Of a DNA stretch of 39,282 bases, positions 29,705 to 39,006 are shown in pieces; within the stretch, counting starts at the first letter, position 1; every line of letters begins with the position of its first letter. The stretch is from a virus, in IMG/VR virus record IMGVR_UViG_3300037264_000146, positions 1 to 39,282 of that record, one strand, 5' to 3'. The notes below the pieces were generated by a model that worked only from the letters and a program-made list of their open reading frames with translations, was not told where the DNA came from and searched no databases. A program made the position numbers and the translations under genes.

Positions 29705-32099
29705 TCATGGGAGCCTCTTTATTATTTAATTTATTTGGCTTTTTCTGAGGCTCAGCTCCATTTTCCTCAGAATCAGCAGGTTCACCACTGCCCATATTCA
29801 ACACCATAAGATGTTGTTTAGCATGTAACAATACGTTCTTATATCCAGCTTCATTCTCTATCTTAGCTAATTGACCTGCTTCAGATACTGCCCATTTACG
29901 ACAAATTTCAAATTGGATAATATGACTATCCATTATTTCATCAACTTCAATAGATGGTACTTCAACAGGCATACCAGACAAAGGGTCTATTTCACCGGTC
30001 TGAATTGATTGAGATTCTAATAATGCTTGGATTTCAACATATTGTTTATCTCGGTCATCTTCACCAGTTACGTAGAAATCATTAATTCCAATAGCTTCAC
30101 GTAATACATCCAGATTCTCTGGCGATAAGAGCATTTGAATAATCTGAGGATTGGGTGACAATAAAAGCTGCATTACAACATCCTTCCGTTGACTCCATGT
30201 CATTGGAAGATTTTCATTAGCTTCTAGTTCCACCTTACCTATTTTACCAGATAATTCAGCACGTCTAATAATAGTATTAATAAATGAACCATCTTTACGA
30301 CGTTTAACATTTCTTTCATCAACTTGTATTAATTCGATATATAGAGGAATTGCTGCTCCAAATACATTTTTCCACCAAATTCCAAACATCTTCCAAATAT
30401 TTCCAAGTCTCTGAACAGCTTGATTTCTAGACATCGAATCCTGTGAAGCAGTTTCAGAATTCATTTCTCCATATAATGAAGGTAAAGCTCCACTTACCAA
30501 CTGCCCTAAAGATTGAATTTGTGCAGAGAATGGCATTACTTCACCACTCAATGTAGCTGTTTTAACTTCATAAATTCCGTCTTGAAGTTTTTTATTACCT
30601 GATAAAGTCTTAGTTGGAATTAAACTACCGGGTAATACTTCAGTCTGTCCATATGCATTAAGGTCTATAAACTGTGGGTCTACGAATGTTAATCCAACTC
30701 CGTGTTCAATAGTTTGTTTAGTTAACGATATTAAATCGTTTGTAATTTCTTGAATACTAACTAATAATGAACCAATAGGGTCATTTTGAATAAAATCCGC
30801 TAATGGATTGATAGTTAATTTCCATCTCTTATCAAGTTCAGATTCTTTTGCACATGCAAATTCATCATTTACATAAGTTACTGATATACCATTAGGATAT
30901 TTCTTACGCCATGCTTTTGCACGAGCTAATTCGAGTATATTGTATGCATCAGGCTTAATCCACATAGTTTTAACAGTTACATTATCTACGGGATAAGACC
31001 CTGTTCGATATTCTGTGGATAAACGTGCCCATTGTTCCCAATTATCATATCCCCTGCTTGCAGTTCCAGAAGATTTTTCACGTAAAGACTCATGTAAATC
31101 TGGATACTTTTGAATAGCCTGTGCATAATGACATTCATACACATAAAATAGATAGAATATTTCATCTTGAGAACGTGCATACAAAGGAATCTTAATATTT
31201 AATCCACCATATGAATTTAATTTAATTCTACCTTTTGGTTCATCTGTAGTTCCAACCCATATCTTTTTAATTTCATTCTGCCTACTCATTACTGGAGTCA
31301 TTAGTGTATTACAACTTGGACAAATATCTGTTGGTTGTTCAACCATAGGTTGACCCTGTTGTTGCATAGGGTCTAAACCAGACATATCCATTTCTTCAAT
31401 TGGAACTTCAGATTGTGATAATGATTGTTCCATTCCTTCCACAGGTATTTCCTGTTCCATTGATGCCTGTTTAGGTATTATAGGTTCTTCAGGAATTGAG
31501 GGAGAAACTACATTATCAATCTCAAATCCACAATTTGGACATGATATAATATCATGTGGTTCTATAGATTCATCATACTCATTAACTTCATATGTTCCAT
31601 ATTCTTTATTATAATCTGCATCTATATCAGCAGCTACAAATCCTTCACTCATATACACATATAATGAATGAACCCATAATAGAGTTACGTCATTATGTCT
31701 ATATATTAACTCTGCAATCTTGTCTCCAGCTTTAGCTGTTTCAATATCCTCTGATAATTCTGCATCATCTGGATAACACTTAACTGGAGGAACTGTTACT
31801 GATAAAGCTGCTATAATAGATTCAAGGTATGCTCGAAATACATTCACACGTTGGTCATAGTATGATTGGTCATTCCCATCACCATATGGTGACGCACCAT
31901 CAAAAACGCGCCAATCATGTGCAACCGAATCATACCAAGTATTCGCTATATTATTCCATAAGAATTTTAAACGCTTCCATTTGGATAAACATTGAATTCG
32001 AACATCTTGGTCTTCTTTCCATAGCTGTTCTGTAATTTCAGATAGCTCTGCCTTCTCAGCATCAGTTAATTTTAATTTAATCGCAGATTTATGTTTCAC
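29673..32099 (-). CDS. Portal protein with inserted zinc-ribbon-like segment
   Basis: An 808-aa portal of the size of short-tailed phages. The N terminus is helical with a basic/aromatic stretch (SKWKRLKFLWNN, then HDWRVFDG) and a Q/R-rich helix near 83-100. The middle holds a feature I do not expect in a portal: CPNC at 187-190 and CPSC at 260-263, with a 70-residue Q/E/M-rich linker (SMEQEIPVEGMEQSLSQSE) between the two cysteine pairs. The rest shows long helices (GEMNSETASQDSMSRNQAVQ, LGNIWKMFGIWWKNVF) as in portal stem and crown. The position after terminase and zincin genes and before the scaffold fits. Confidence 0.85.
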   Translation of the reverse strand: MKHKSAIKLKLTDAEKAELSEITEQLWKEDQDVRIQCLSKWKRLKFLWNNIANTWYDSVAHDWRVFDGASPYGDGNDQSYYDQRVNVFRAYLESIIAALSVTVPPVKCYPDDAELSEDIETAKAGDKIAELIYRHNDVTLLWVHSLYVYMSEGFVAADIDADYNKEYGTYEVNEYDESIEPHDIISCPNCGFEIDNVVSPSIPEEPIIPKQASMEQEIPVEGMEQSLSQSEVPIEEMDMSGLDPMQQQGQPMVEQPTDICPSCNTLMTPVMSRQNEIKKIWVGTTDEPKGRIKLNSYGGLNIKIPLYARSQDEIFYLFYVYECHYAQAIQKYPDLHESLREKSSGTASRGYDNWEQWARLSTEYRTGSYPVDNVTVKTMWIKPDAYNILELARAKAWRKKYPNGISVTYVNDEFACAKESELDKRWKLTINPLADFIQNDPIGSLLVSIQEITNDLISLTKQTIEHGVGLTFVDPQFIDLNAYGQTEVLPGSLIPTKTLSGNKKLQDGIYEVKTATLSGEVMPFSAQIQSLGQLVSGALPSLYGEMNSETASQDSMSRNQAVQRLGNIWKMFGIWWKNVFGAAIPLYIELIQVDERNVKRRKDGSFINTIIRRAELSGKIGKVELEANENLPMTWSQRKDVVMQLLLSPNPQIIQMLLSPENLDVLREAIGINDFYVTGEDDRDKQYVEIQALLESQSIQTGEIDPLSGMPVEVPSIEVDEIMDSHIIQFEICRKWAVSEAGQLAKIENEAGYKNVLLHAKQHLMVLNMGSGEPADSEENGAEPQKKPNKLNNKEAPMNGMVQDAPVQ

Positions 32100-32606
32100 T
32101 TATTTTCCAGAGTAAATTGAAGGAATAACTCGTCGCATTGATTCTTTATTTATAGCTTCATTTTCAATTTCATTTCGCATTTTAGGAGTTCCAAACTTTC
32201 CTTTTAAATATCCAAATATTCCTTGCCCCGCATGGACCATTTCATGATTTAATATATCATCTATATTTTGATTATCTCTAGATATTGCACCTTGATTTAA
32301 TCTTATTCCCCCAAAAGGGCCAGTCATTGCATATGCTCCTGCACCAGAAGTCATATATTTATCCCAAATTCCCATAGGTTTAATACTAGATACATTAGAT
32401 GCTAATTCAGGTTGTTCAGCTTGTCTACTTTCCCAACTACGCTGCAATTCAGGCCATTCTTGACCATATTGTTTAGATAATCCACCAAATAATTTACGCA
32501 ATATTCCAGGATTCTGCTGCTGTGGAGCAGGTGGACCCATTGTTCCAACAGGAGCAGGATTATTATTTTGTGCCGGTTTTCGATACGGCATCGGATATAG
32601 TGGCAT
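32100..32606 (-). CDS. Small HExxH metallopeptidase beside the portal
   Basis: A 168-aa protein with a P/Q-rich N-terminal half and the zinc motif ILNHEMVHAGQ (H121, E122, H125), followed 20-odd residues later by NEIENEA (E146, E148, E150), the expected third-ligand glutamate in gluzincin-like or DUF4157-like enzymes. No signal peptide. It lies between a zinc-finger coiled-coil gene and the portal. It may be a maturation protease acting in the head, a cell-wall-cleaving virion protein, or an inactive structural form. The start overlaps the previous gene by 44 nt; ATG 32591 is an alternative. Confidence 0.75.
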   Translation of the reverse strand: MPLYPMPYRKPAQNNNPAPVGTMGPPAPQQQNPGILRKLFGGLSKQYGQEWPELQRSWESRQAEQPELASNVSSIKPMGIWDKYMTSGAGAYAMTGPFGGIRLNQGAISRDNQNIDDILNHEMVHAGQGIFGYLKGKFGTPKMRNEIENEAINKESMRRVIPSIYSGK

Positions 32607-32997
32607 TCATCACTTCATTTTCTAATTCATCTATATTTATTGAAGCTGTATTAACTTCAGTGGTCTTATCAGGTAAGGCTGCATTTCTTAATGCTTCTGC
32701 ACGCGCTCGTGATTCAGACTCTAATTGTTGTCTAATTATACTAAATGGTATCGCTCCCCTATGTATAGGTCTCATTTGAACTTCAGGCGCGACTGGTGCC
32801 AAAGGCACAGGATTTACAATCTTTTCAGTTAATTTATTATTCTGTTCTTGTAATACAGCAATCTGTCTTTCAAAAGATTCACAAGCTCTACACCTTCGTG
32901 ATTCTAATTCAATGTGAAATTGTTCTTCACGTAAAATTGCACAATGCTCACAATGAGGATTAATCAATTCATGAAAAAATTTAATTATAGGATTCAT
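32563..32997 (-). CDS. Zinc-finger coiled-coil protein, 144 aa
   Basis: An N-terminal CxxC...CxxC finger (C16, C19, C36, C39: HCEHC ... CRAC) is followed by a coiled-coil helix (ESFERQIAVLQEQNNKLTEK, 40-59), a proline-rich linker (VPLAPVAPEV) and an RA-rich helix (QQLESESRARAEALRNAAL). Small proteins of this build lie next to the terminase in many short-tailed phages in my recollection, but their function is not established. Overlap of 4 nt with the terminase and 44 nt with the zincin gene suggests coordinated translation. It could assist packaging or assembly; this is inference. Confidence 0.75.
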   Translation of the reverse strand: MNPIIKFFHELINPHCEHCAILREEQFHIELESRRCRACESFERQIAVLQEQNNKLTEKIVNPVPLAPVAPEVQMRPIHRGAIPFSIIRQQLESESRARAEALRNAALPDKTTEVNTASINIDELENEVMNATISDAVSKTGTK

Positions 32998-34739
32998 CTG
33001 TGATACATCCTTATTCCGAGTTTATTATTTCCATTAGAATTACCACGATTAAACATACCTACAGTACTTAATTTATTAACACTATCCTGAGATTCAGCAT
33101 TACGATAAAATGCAGTCCAATTTCCTGTATATGCTAATCGCTCAGACATTTCATTTTGTTGCTGCATTTTCTTAAATTCATCTGCGGATTCATCAAAATA
33201 AATCTCAGCCGCATCTATTCCATATCGCTGTCCATCATATGCATCATCTCCATTAAACTCAGCTACATCTTCTGCCGGTTTATCATTTTTAGAATCTGCA
33301 TAAGTACATGCTTTAATAGATTCTACAGCCATTGGACAGCAATTATCACATTCATCGTGATTAATACGTTCGCATAAAAATATTTGATATTTAGGTAAAT
33401 TAGTTTCGGGCGCGGGTGGCACGAATGATTGTTGATAATCTCGATATGCTTGCTCTCCATTTAATCTATAGATTCTTAATGCAGTTTCTTCACTATACGA
33501 TATTCTCTCATGAATTGGGGGTAATCGTTTAGGAATCCACCGTAAATATTCGTGGAATAACATCTTTCCACTAACGCGACTACCAGGACTATTTAATGTT
33601 AATTCAACGGAAGTCCCTAATTCCCGTTCAATTTCAGTTTGAATAGTATGGTCTTGCCCTCTTTCCTGCCCCGCGGATTTACATACTTTAACTTTCTTAG
33701 GATGTTCTTTATTCAGGAGTTCTTTTACAATTGGACCCCATTCAGCTATTTTAGTTTCTACCCATTTTAATTCACGATATAAATATAATCTTCTACTTGG
33801 GGATACTGCAAAACAACCTACCCAGTTATTAGCTCTAAAACCCCAATCTATAATATAGAATTTAGGCCAATATTCTGGTATTTCAAAAGGAGTTACTATA
33901 TGTAATGCATGTTCCGGTTCATCAGGGTAGTGACGCTCACGAAATTCATCAAATACTTGTCCTAGATATGCTGACCAATCTCCAAATTTCTTCGCCTTAC
34001 GTTCAGCTTCCGGTCTACCATCAAGGGACTGAGAATATGTAGGGTCAATATGTGGATTATCAGCTAGAGTAGCATGAATATAAATTCTCTTATTATTTCC
34101 CTTACCTACAATAATCTTTCCACCTTCAGGACAGGGGTCTACGAATCTCTTTTTAACAAATGTATGTCCGATGCCGCCTGGCATACCCGCTGCGCGCGTG
34201 ATAGATGGTAATCCTGAATCCTTAGGAGAACGATTACGTTCAAATGTGATATATAAGTAGATGAATTTAGTTAATGAAGTTATTTCGTCAGGTGTGAATA
34301 GACTAATCTGCATTGAATCGTATTTATGCACATCATCTTCTGTTTCACAATGTCCTAAAAATATCTGTGCGCCCGCATTACCAGTCATTCCACCAGAACC
34401 ATACTGGTCTTCTCGTGGAAATGTCCAAATCATATCTGTCTTGTTAAATGTAGCTCCAAATTTACTGTATATTTCACGTGAACGTCCAAGAATTTCATTC
34501 TTTAATTCTGGAAAGGTTCTACGTAGAAATACTTGCTTGAAAAGCGGATTCTCGTGCCAACGATTAAGTATACCGTACACAAGTAATACGTCTGATTTGC
34601 CAGAACCCGCCCCACCACCATAGAATGCTTCTTTTACAGTCCATGGGACTGCTAAAAATTCAGCCTGTTTTGGATTAGGCTTCCAGCTATTACGTAACTT
34701 AGTTACGTTATCTACTTGATTAGGAATTAAAATTTCCAT
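32994..34739 (-). CDS. terL: Terminase large subunit
   Basis: A 581-aa packaging motor and nuclease. The ATPase has Walker A GGGAGSGKS (41-49) after a Q-motif-like NPKQAEFL (22-29), Walker B ISLFTPDE (145-152, D151/E152) and coupling elements. The RNase H-like nuclease begins IIDWGF with D298, followed by strands of the form 'LYLYRELKW', and the C-terminal DDAYDGQRYGIDA matches the standard terminase ending where the last catalytic acidic residues lie. Best identified late protein in the window. It heads the core head genes and overlaps the zinc-finger gene by ATGA. Confidence 0.95.
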   Translation of the reverse strand: MEILIPNQVDNVTKLRNSWKPNPKQAEFLAVPWTVKEAFYGGGAGSGKSDVLLVYGILNRWHENPLFKQVFLRRTFPELKNEILGRSREIYSKFGATFNKTDMIWTFPREDQYGSGGMTGNAGAQIFLGHCETEDDVHKYDSMQISLFTPDEITSLTKFIYLYITFERNRSPKDSGLPSITRAAGMPGGIGHTFVKKRFVDPCPEGGKIIVGKGNNKRIYIHATLADNPHIDPTYSQSLDGRPEAERKAKKFGDWSAYLGQVFDEFRERHYPDEPEHALHIVTPFEIPEYWPKFYIIDWGFRANNWVGCFAVSPSRRLYLYRELKWVETKIAEWGPIVKELLNKEHPKKVKVCKSAGQERGQDHTIQTEIERELGTSVELTLNSPGSRVSGKMLFHEYLRWIPKRLPPIHERISYSEETALRIYRLNGEQAYRDYQQSFVPPAPETNLPKYQIFLCERINHDECDNCCPMAVESIKACTYADSKNDKPAEDVAEFNGDDAYDGQRYGIDAAEIYFDESADEFKKMQQQNEMSERLAYTGNWTAFYRNAESQDSVNKLSTVGMFNRGNSNGNNKLGIRMYHR

Positions 34740-34743
34740 TTTA

Positions 34744-34938
34744 CTATGTTATATCAATTACTTTAGCTCTACAAATTACTGCATTATTATCTTGAAATAT
34801 TTTTAAAGTATTAGCCAATACTCCATCTCTATCTGCTACAATAATATAGTAAGAGTTATCAGATAATTTATTTAATGTAGGAAAATAATCAAGATTAGTT
34901 AATACTTCCATGATTTCGGCTGCTTTTGCTTTATTCAT
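34744..34938 (-). CDS. Hypothetical protein, 64 aa
   Basis: A small protein with a helical start (MNKAKAAEIMEVLTNLDYFP) and two beta strands (SYYIIVADRDGV, AVICRAKVIDIT). It lies just upstream of the terminase gene and overlaps the end of the beta-rich virion gene by a TAATG junction. No motif; it might be a packaging accessory protein or an unrelated small protein. Confidence 0.6.
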   Translation of the reverse strand: MNKAKAAEIMEVLTNLDYFPTLNKLSDNSYYIIVADRDGVLANTLKIFQDNNAVICRAKVIDIT

Positions 34939-35750
34939 TATGCACCAACATAATAACTAACATTAACACGATTTAATACAGCAGCGCCACCAGCGACCAT
35001 TGATACACTGGTTGCCGTATTAGCTACAAGTGATTTAAGAGGAGTAGTAGGAGAATAATTTAAATCTAATTGAGTTCCACCAGCTGCCATTAAATTTCCT
35101 ACTGACCATGCAGGATTTCCAGGAAGATTAGTAGAAGTATGAATTAATGTAGCTGTTCCAGCTAATGCTGCTGTTGCATTTCTCATTAATACAATCGAAG
35201 TAATATAATGATACATACCTACACCAGCAGCAGGTAATGTAGCAGTTGCAGCAGTATTTGCAGCGGCTGTAACAGTTATGTGTAATGTAGATGGAATGTG
35301 TCTATTATATGCAGTAGTTACTGCAATACTAGCTCTAGCAGCAACAGTTATATTACCTGAAGTATATGCAGATACTCGAATTCTAACCCTACGATATCCT
35401 GAACATTTAACAGTGTATTGTCCGTTAATTGTAGTGGCTACAACTACTTGTGCCAAATATTGTTCTGGAACTAAAATGACTGCACCCAAAAGTTGATTAA
35501 TTACGAATATTGGAAGCGCAAAGTAATTAGTTCCATCTAAAGTTGCTTCAACTAAAAATGTTAAAGCACCTGCTGCTGTTCTAACATCATAATTAACTGC
35601 ATCGGCACCATTTAAATCTATTAAGACTTCAGCATTTATTGCGCCTAGAACTGCTGTAATTGGACGTGCATCAGTTATTACTTCTCCTGTAACTGAGTCA
35701 GGATAACTAACTCGTATTTCATTTCCACGCGCATCATATAGTATTGCCAT
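34938..35750 (-). CDS. Beta-rich virion protein, 270 aa
   Basis: A protein with almost no charged helices, made of short strands rich in A, T, V and G (GAVILVPEQYLAQVVVATTI, VRIRVSAYTSGNITVAARAS, PLKSLVANTATSVSMVAGGA). It starts MAILYDARGNEIRVSYPDSV, a pattern seen in phage head or fibre proteins (as I recall). The gene sits in a block of similar proteins between the small-terminase-like gene and terL and uses TAATG junctions on both sides. A surface or fibre role is inferred. Confidence 0.65.
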   Translation of the reverse strand: MAILYDARGNEIRVSYPDSVTGEVITDARPITAVLGAINAEVLIDLNGADAVNYDVRTAAGALTFLVEATLDGTNYFALPIFVINQLLGAVILVPEQYLAQVVVATTINGQYTVKCSGYRRVRIRVSAYTSGNITVAARASIAVTTAYNRHIPSTLHITVTAAANTAATATLPAAGVGMYHYITSIVLMRNATAALAGTATLIHTSTNLPGNPAWSVGNLMAAGGTQLDLNYSPTTPLKSLVANTATSVSMVAGGAAVLNRVNVSYYVGA

Positions 35751-36160
35751 TAGGCTAACACCATATAATCAATACTTAAAGAACCAGCAAATGGAGTAAG
35801 AAAACTGAGAACAAAATCAACTGAACCGGCGTTTGCAATTGGTTGGATATTATATATATCCACAGCATCCCCACTTCCTACAACTGATGGAGCTAATCCT
35901 GAAAGCCAAGCATTAACTTTAGAAGTAGTTCCAATAGCTGCATTTACCACATTAATTTTAATTTCTCGTAATGCTGGAAATGGAATAGTTAATAATACTC
36001 TAGTTGCAGAACTGCCAGCACCACCAGCAATAGTTACATTAGCTACATCACCAACTACAGCAGCAGTTACACCGGCGCCAGTAAAATTAACAGTGCCTAC
36101 ATATCCTTGGAGGATGGTTTCGTCCTGAATACCTATTGCTATTGCAGGTTTAATTGGCAT
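35750..36160 (-). CDS. Beta-rich virion protein, 136 aa
   Basis: I choose ATG 36160, one base after the TAA of the preceding gene; the 16-residue longer form from 36205 would overlap that gene. Sequence MPIKPAIAIGIQDETILQG, a middle containing VNFTGAGVTAAVVGDVANVT and GGAGSS, and terminal strands (VDFVLSFLTPFAGSLSIDYM). The 'gaGVta..vGdvanVtI.GG.g' piece is frequent in phage fibre and baseplate decoration proteins as far as I know. Role inferred. Confidence 0.65.
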   Translation of the reverse strand: MPIKPAIAIGIQDETILQGYVGTVNFTGAGVTAAVVGDVANVTIAGGAGSSATRVLLTIPFPALREIKINVVNAAIGTTSKVNAWLSGLAPSVVGSGDAVDIYNIQPIANAGSVDFVLSFLTPFAGSLSIDYMVLA

Positions 36161-36161
36161 A

Positions 36162-37745
36162 TTACACCAAATATTCCTGAATTGATAATGAACTTGCTGC
36201 TGCACTAGCTATTGCATTAACAGCAGCTAAGTCAAAATCGTATTCATCCATCTCAAATGTATCACGAGGATATAGTGTTACTCCATTATCAAGAACGGCT
36301 GCCGAACCAAATCCTAATGAGATTCTAGCATTTGATAAATTTCTAAGTATTAATCCTTTACGGGTAGCTGCTGCTGCTACAGCTTGTGCAGATGCTACTC
36401 CTACTGATGCTACTGTAGGGGCTGATGGAGATAGGTCTGTTTTAGTATTAACTACTAATGGGGTTTCACGAAGTTCAACGTTGGTTAGTGGATTGCCAAC
36501 TACATGTGTTAATGAAGGAATTAAAGCAACAGTAGCACTACCACTAAAATAAGCTGTGCAGACTAAAAGTACTTCTGTCCCAGATAAACTTGGAGATATA
36601 GGAATAATATAAAAATCCCCAAACGTAGGATTTACTATTTGACTTATCCATTTATTTTGTTGTAAGTCAAACATACCCTTTCCGCCGGGTTCACCAAAAG
36701 TATATTGAAGTTCTAGTGTTCCAACCATAGAACCAGAAATACTGACCCCAACTGAATTATATCCAAATGGGGGTAAAACTCTTACAAATTCATTCAAAAC
36801 ATTTATTGCTATCGCAGAACCACCAGTATCATTAGCTGGCTTAACAGTTACTCCTAAATCAGTTCCAGGCAATCTATCCCAAGTAGCTCCATCATAAACC
36901 ATCCCAAAAGCAGCAACCCCCGGAACAGTGGGATTAGCAGTATTTTCCCGTAATAATTCAGCAGCAGGAAGTTCAGTATCTACAGTGCTTCCGCTAACAT
37001 CAACCTTATCCGTTGCAAATAATAAATTGCGTATATCTAAATCTGTTGCACTTACTACTACATCATTATTTGCACCTAAGTTTACTAATAATCCATCTAC
37101 TGAACTACCTCTAACTCTATCCCAACCAGTTCCATCAAACATCATTCCTACAGATAATATAGATGAAATATCACCAAAAAGCATATTATCTGCTACTATA
37201 GACTCTTGAATAGCGAAAGCTAGTGAATCATGAACTGTAAGAGTATCTCCTACTCCTAGAGGATATTTAATAGATTCACTTATTGAAGTAATACCAGTAA
37301 AAACCTCACTACCACTTGTAAATAAGGAACAAGTAGCTCTAAATACACTACCGCCTGTTACTGGAAAAGAAAATACTCCAACTCCCGTATTAAAACTACT
37401 TACCCAAGCACTAGAAGATATATTTAATCCACTACATACCACACCATTCAAAGAGAATGATATAGTTCCATTCCAACCTGTTGGAGTAAAGATAGCTAAT
37501 ATAGAATTATGTCCTTTAGGAACTGTAATCTCTACAAAATCATTTAGGGCATCTATTGTATCAATTGTAGTAGTTTCAGTTGGAATAGCATCAACTATAA
37601 TAGGAAGTTCATCAGTTGCTAATGTTACACTTACAGAGTCAACAGCTAAATTAGGGCCAATAGGCGCAACAATAGTAGCATCTACAGGAGCACCACCTCC
37701 ACCGATATCATCAACTAAAGTTACGCCGTCTTTTCTAACGCCCAT
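36162..37745 (-). CDS. Large beta-rich virion protein with repeated modules, 527 aa
   Basis: Two modules of similar sequence lie at about 67-155 and 317-410: one begins NDFVEITVPKGHNS and the other NEFVRVLPPFGYNS, each followed by beta strands and an 'LFTSGSEVFTG'/'YFSGSATVAL' ending. A 15-residue motif of the type VGMMFDGTGWDRVRG occurs at 199-213 and again as FGMVYDGATWDRLPG at 280-294. The C terminus (470-527) starts RKGLILRNLSNARISLGFG and ends SIQEYLV, a pattern seen in phage surface or fibre proteins. It may decorate the head or form fibre bases. Confidence 0.7.
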   Translation of the reverse strand: MGVRKDGVTLVDDIGGGGAPVDATIVAPIGPNLAVDSVSVTLATDELPIIVDAIPTETTTIDTIDALNDFVEITVPKGHNSILAIFTPTGWNGTISFSLNGVVCSGLNISSSAWVSSFNTGVGVFSFPVTGGSVFRATCSLFTSGSEVFTGITSISESIKYPLGVGDTLTVHDSLAFAIQESIVADNMLFGDISSILSVGMMFDGTGWDRVRGSSVDGLLVNLGANNDVVVSATDLDIRNLLFATDKVDVSGSTVDTELPAAELLRENTANPTVPGVAAFGMVYDGATWDRLPGTDLGVTVKPANDTGGSAIAINVLNEFVRVLPPFGYNSVGVSISGSMVGTLELQYTFGEPGGKGMFDLQQNKWISQIVNPTFGDFYIIPISPSLSGTEVLLVCTAYFSGSATVALIPSLTHVVGNPLTNVELRETPLVVNTKTDLSPSAPTVASVGVASAQAVAAAATRKGLILRNLSNARISLGFGSAAVLDNGVTLYPRDTFEMDEYDFDLAAVNAIASAAASSLSIQEYLV

Positions 37746-37775
37746 CTTCGTTTAATACATTAAATTAATTCAGAA

Positions 37776-37997
37776 TTAAGCAGTCTGTCGGACGCGTCCC
37801 TGAAATGACTGTGGAACTAATACATTAAGAGCTTCATCTAATTCATTACGAAGCTCACTTGCCTTATTTTGCACATCAACTAAATCATTTCCCGATTTAG
37901 TATATGCTTTTTCAGCATCTGCCTTAATCTTTATTTTAGATGTTATATCAGATGCAAGTTTAGTTAAATCGGCGCTTATTTCGGATATTTCTCTCAT
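37776..37997 (-). CDS. Short coiled-coil protein, 73 aa
   Basis: Heptad-like helix over nearly the full length (ISEISADLTKLASDITSKIK, VQNKASELRNELDEALNVLV), ending in a basic tail QGRVRQTA. It could be a trimeric or dimeric linker or a fibre chaperone. It lies between two beta-rich virion genes. No recognised family. Confidence 0.65.
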   Translation of the reverse strand: MREISEISADLTKLASDITSKIKIKADAEKAYTKSGNDLVDVQNKASELRNELDEALNVLVPQSFQGRVRQTA

Positions 37998-37999
37998 AA

Positions 38000-38344
38000 T
38001 TAACGTCCAATCACAAATACAGATACAGTTCCATCTACAACTAATGTACTAATACGCACACGCGCAAACATATCTATTCCAGATGCCTTAACAGTTTTTA
38101 CTACATTATCACCAAATACTACTGCACTGCCAATAGGCGCCCATGTTCCTGTAAATGTGCCCCAATCAGGATTAGATACATATGGAACTTCTTCACATTG
38201 AACTCCACCAGCACTACATCCGGCACTAAATACAATGTAGAATGTAAGTTCTTTAATGTTATTCAAATCAGTTGGAGTTAATGTATCACTAACTGCATTT
38301 AATGCTGTTAATGCGTTCATTATACGTCTAAATGGTAATGCCAT
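38000..38344 (-). CDS. Beta-rich virion protein, 114 aa
   Basis: Start ATG 38344 follows the TAA of the previous gene by one base and has AAGGAT upstream; the form beginning at 38365 would overlap that gene. The product begins MALPFRRIMNALTALNAVSD, has a cysteine pair region (CSAGGVQCEE) and strands such as VKTVKASGIDMFARVRISTL. It is the second gene of the late unit. Role unknown; a virion component is inferred from context. Confidence 0.65.
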   Translation of the reverse strand: MALPFRRIMNALTALNAVSDTLTPTDLNNIKELTFYIVFSAGCSAGGVQCEEVPYVSNPDWGTFTGTWAPIGSAVVFGDNVVKTVKASGIDMFARVRISTLVVDGTVSVFVIGR

Positions 38345-38345
38345 G

Positions 38346-38969
38346 TTAGTAATTATCCTTCGCAATTACAGTTTGGTATTTATTCTCTGTCTTAATTTCG
38401 GGCGCATACATAAAGAATTGGACAGGAGTTGCTACGCTCGTACTATCGATTGAAGGTTCCATATGCTTAACAACTTGAGACATATCTTTAGCAACTCCTG
38501 ATAGTTCACGCGCACTACATTTTTTCAATTTATCTTCATCTATCATACTAATTGCTAAACCTAATTTATTGATAGCACGTTTACTGATTTTAACTTTACG
38601 CTCAGTTAAGAATGAATCTATATCTGATTTATTAGATTCACTTAACGCTGAATTGTTTGGATTGGTATAACTAGAGACCGATGAATTACTAATTCCTAAA
38701 GATGATGCTAATTGTAGACCTGCTGGTCTACCTTCAAATGTAGCAGTATCTCCTATCAACTTTCGCAGGGACTGTGGTACATTAATATCACCTTCATTAC
38801 GCCCATGTTCATGATATTTCTTAATCAGCGTAGCTGAATTAGTAATCCCATTATCAGTTTCATCAGGAGACATATCTATTTCGGGCGTTCTATTAATATT
38901 TCTATTTAAAGAACTAGAATTAGATAATTCAGATTCAAAATCCTGATTACTTACAATTCCTAATCCCAT
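38346..38969 (-). CDS. HTH protein, possible small terminase subunit
   Basis: First gene of the late unit, 207 aa. After a polar N-terminal 65 residues it has a helix-turn-helix region around 79-101 (EGRPAGLQLASSLGISNSSV), in which GLQLASSLGIS fits helix 2/turn and NSSVSSY fits the recognition helix, then a helical C-terminal half (KISKRAINKLGLAISMI, LSGVAKDMSQVVKHM) suitable for oligomerisation. This layout resembles phage small terminases and HTH regulators; I cannot decide between them. Ribosome site AGGA is 7 nt before ATG. The promoter described nearby lies 80 nt upstream. Confidence 0.6.
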   Translation of the reverse strand: MGLGIVSNQDFESELSNSSSLNRNINRTPEIDMSPDETDNGITNSATLIKKYHEHGRNEGDINVPQSLRKLIGDTATFEGRPAGLQLASSLGISNSSVSSYTNPNNSALSESNKSDIDSFLTERKVKISKRAINKLGLAISMIDEDKLKKCSARELSGVAKDMSQVVKHMEPSIDSTSVATPVQFFMYAPEIKTENKYQTVIAKDNY

Positions 38970-39006
38970 ATTTTAATTTCCTAATGTTATATTCAACACT
39001 AAGATT

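Noticed and set aside
34261-34623. 120-codon plus-strand open frame opposite the terminase gene
   Set aside because: It is antisense to the Walker A and B region of the large terminase, lies in the wrong direction for the unit, and has no motif.
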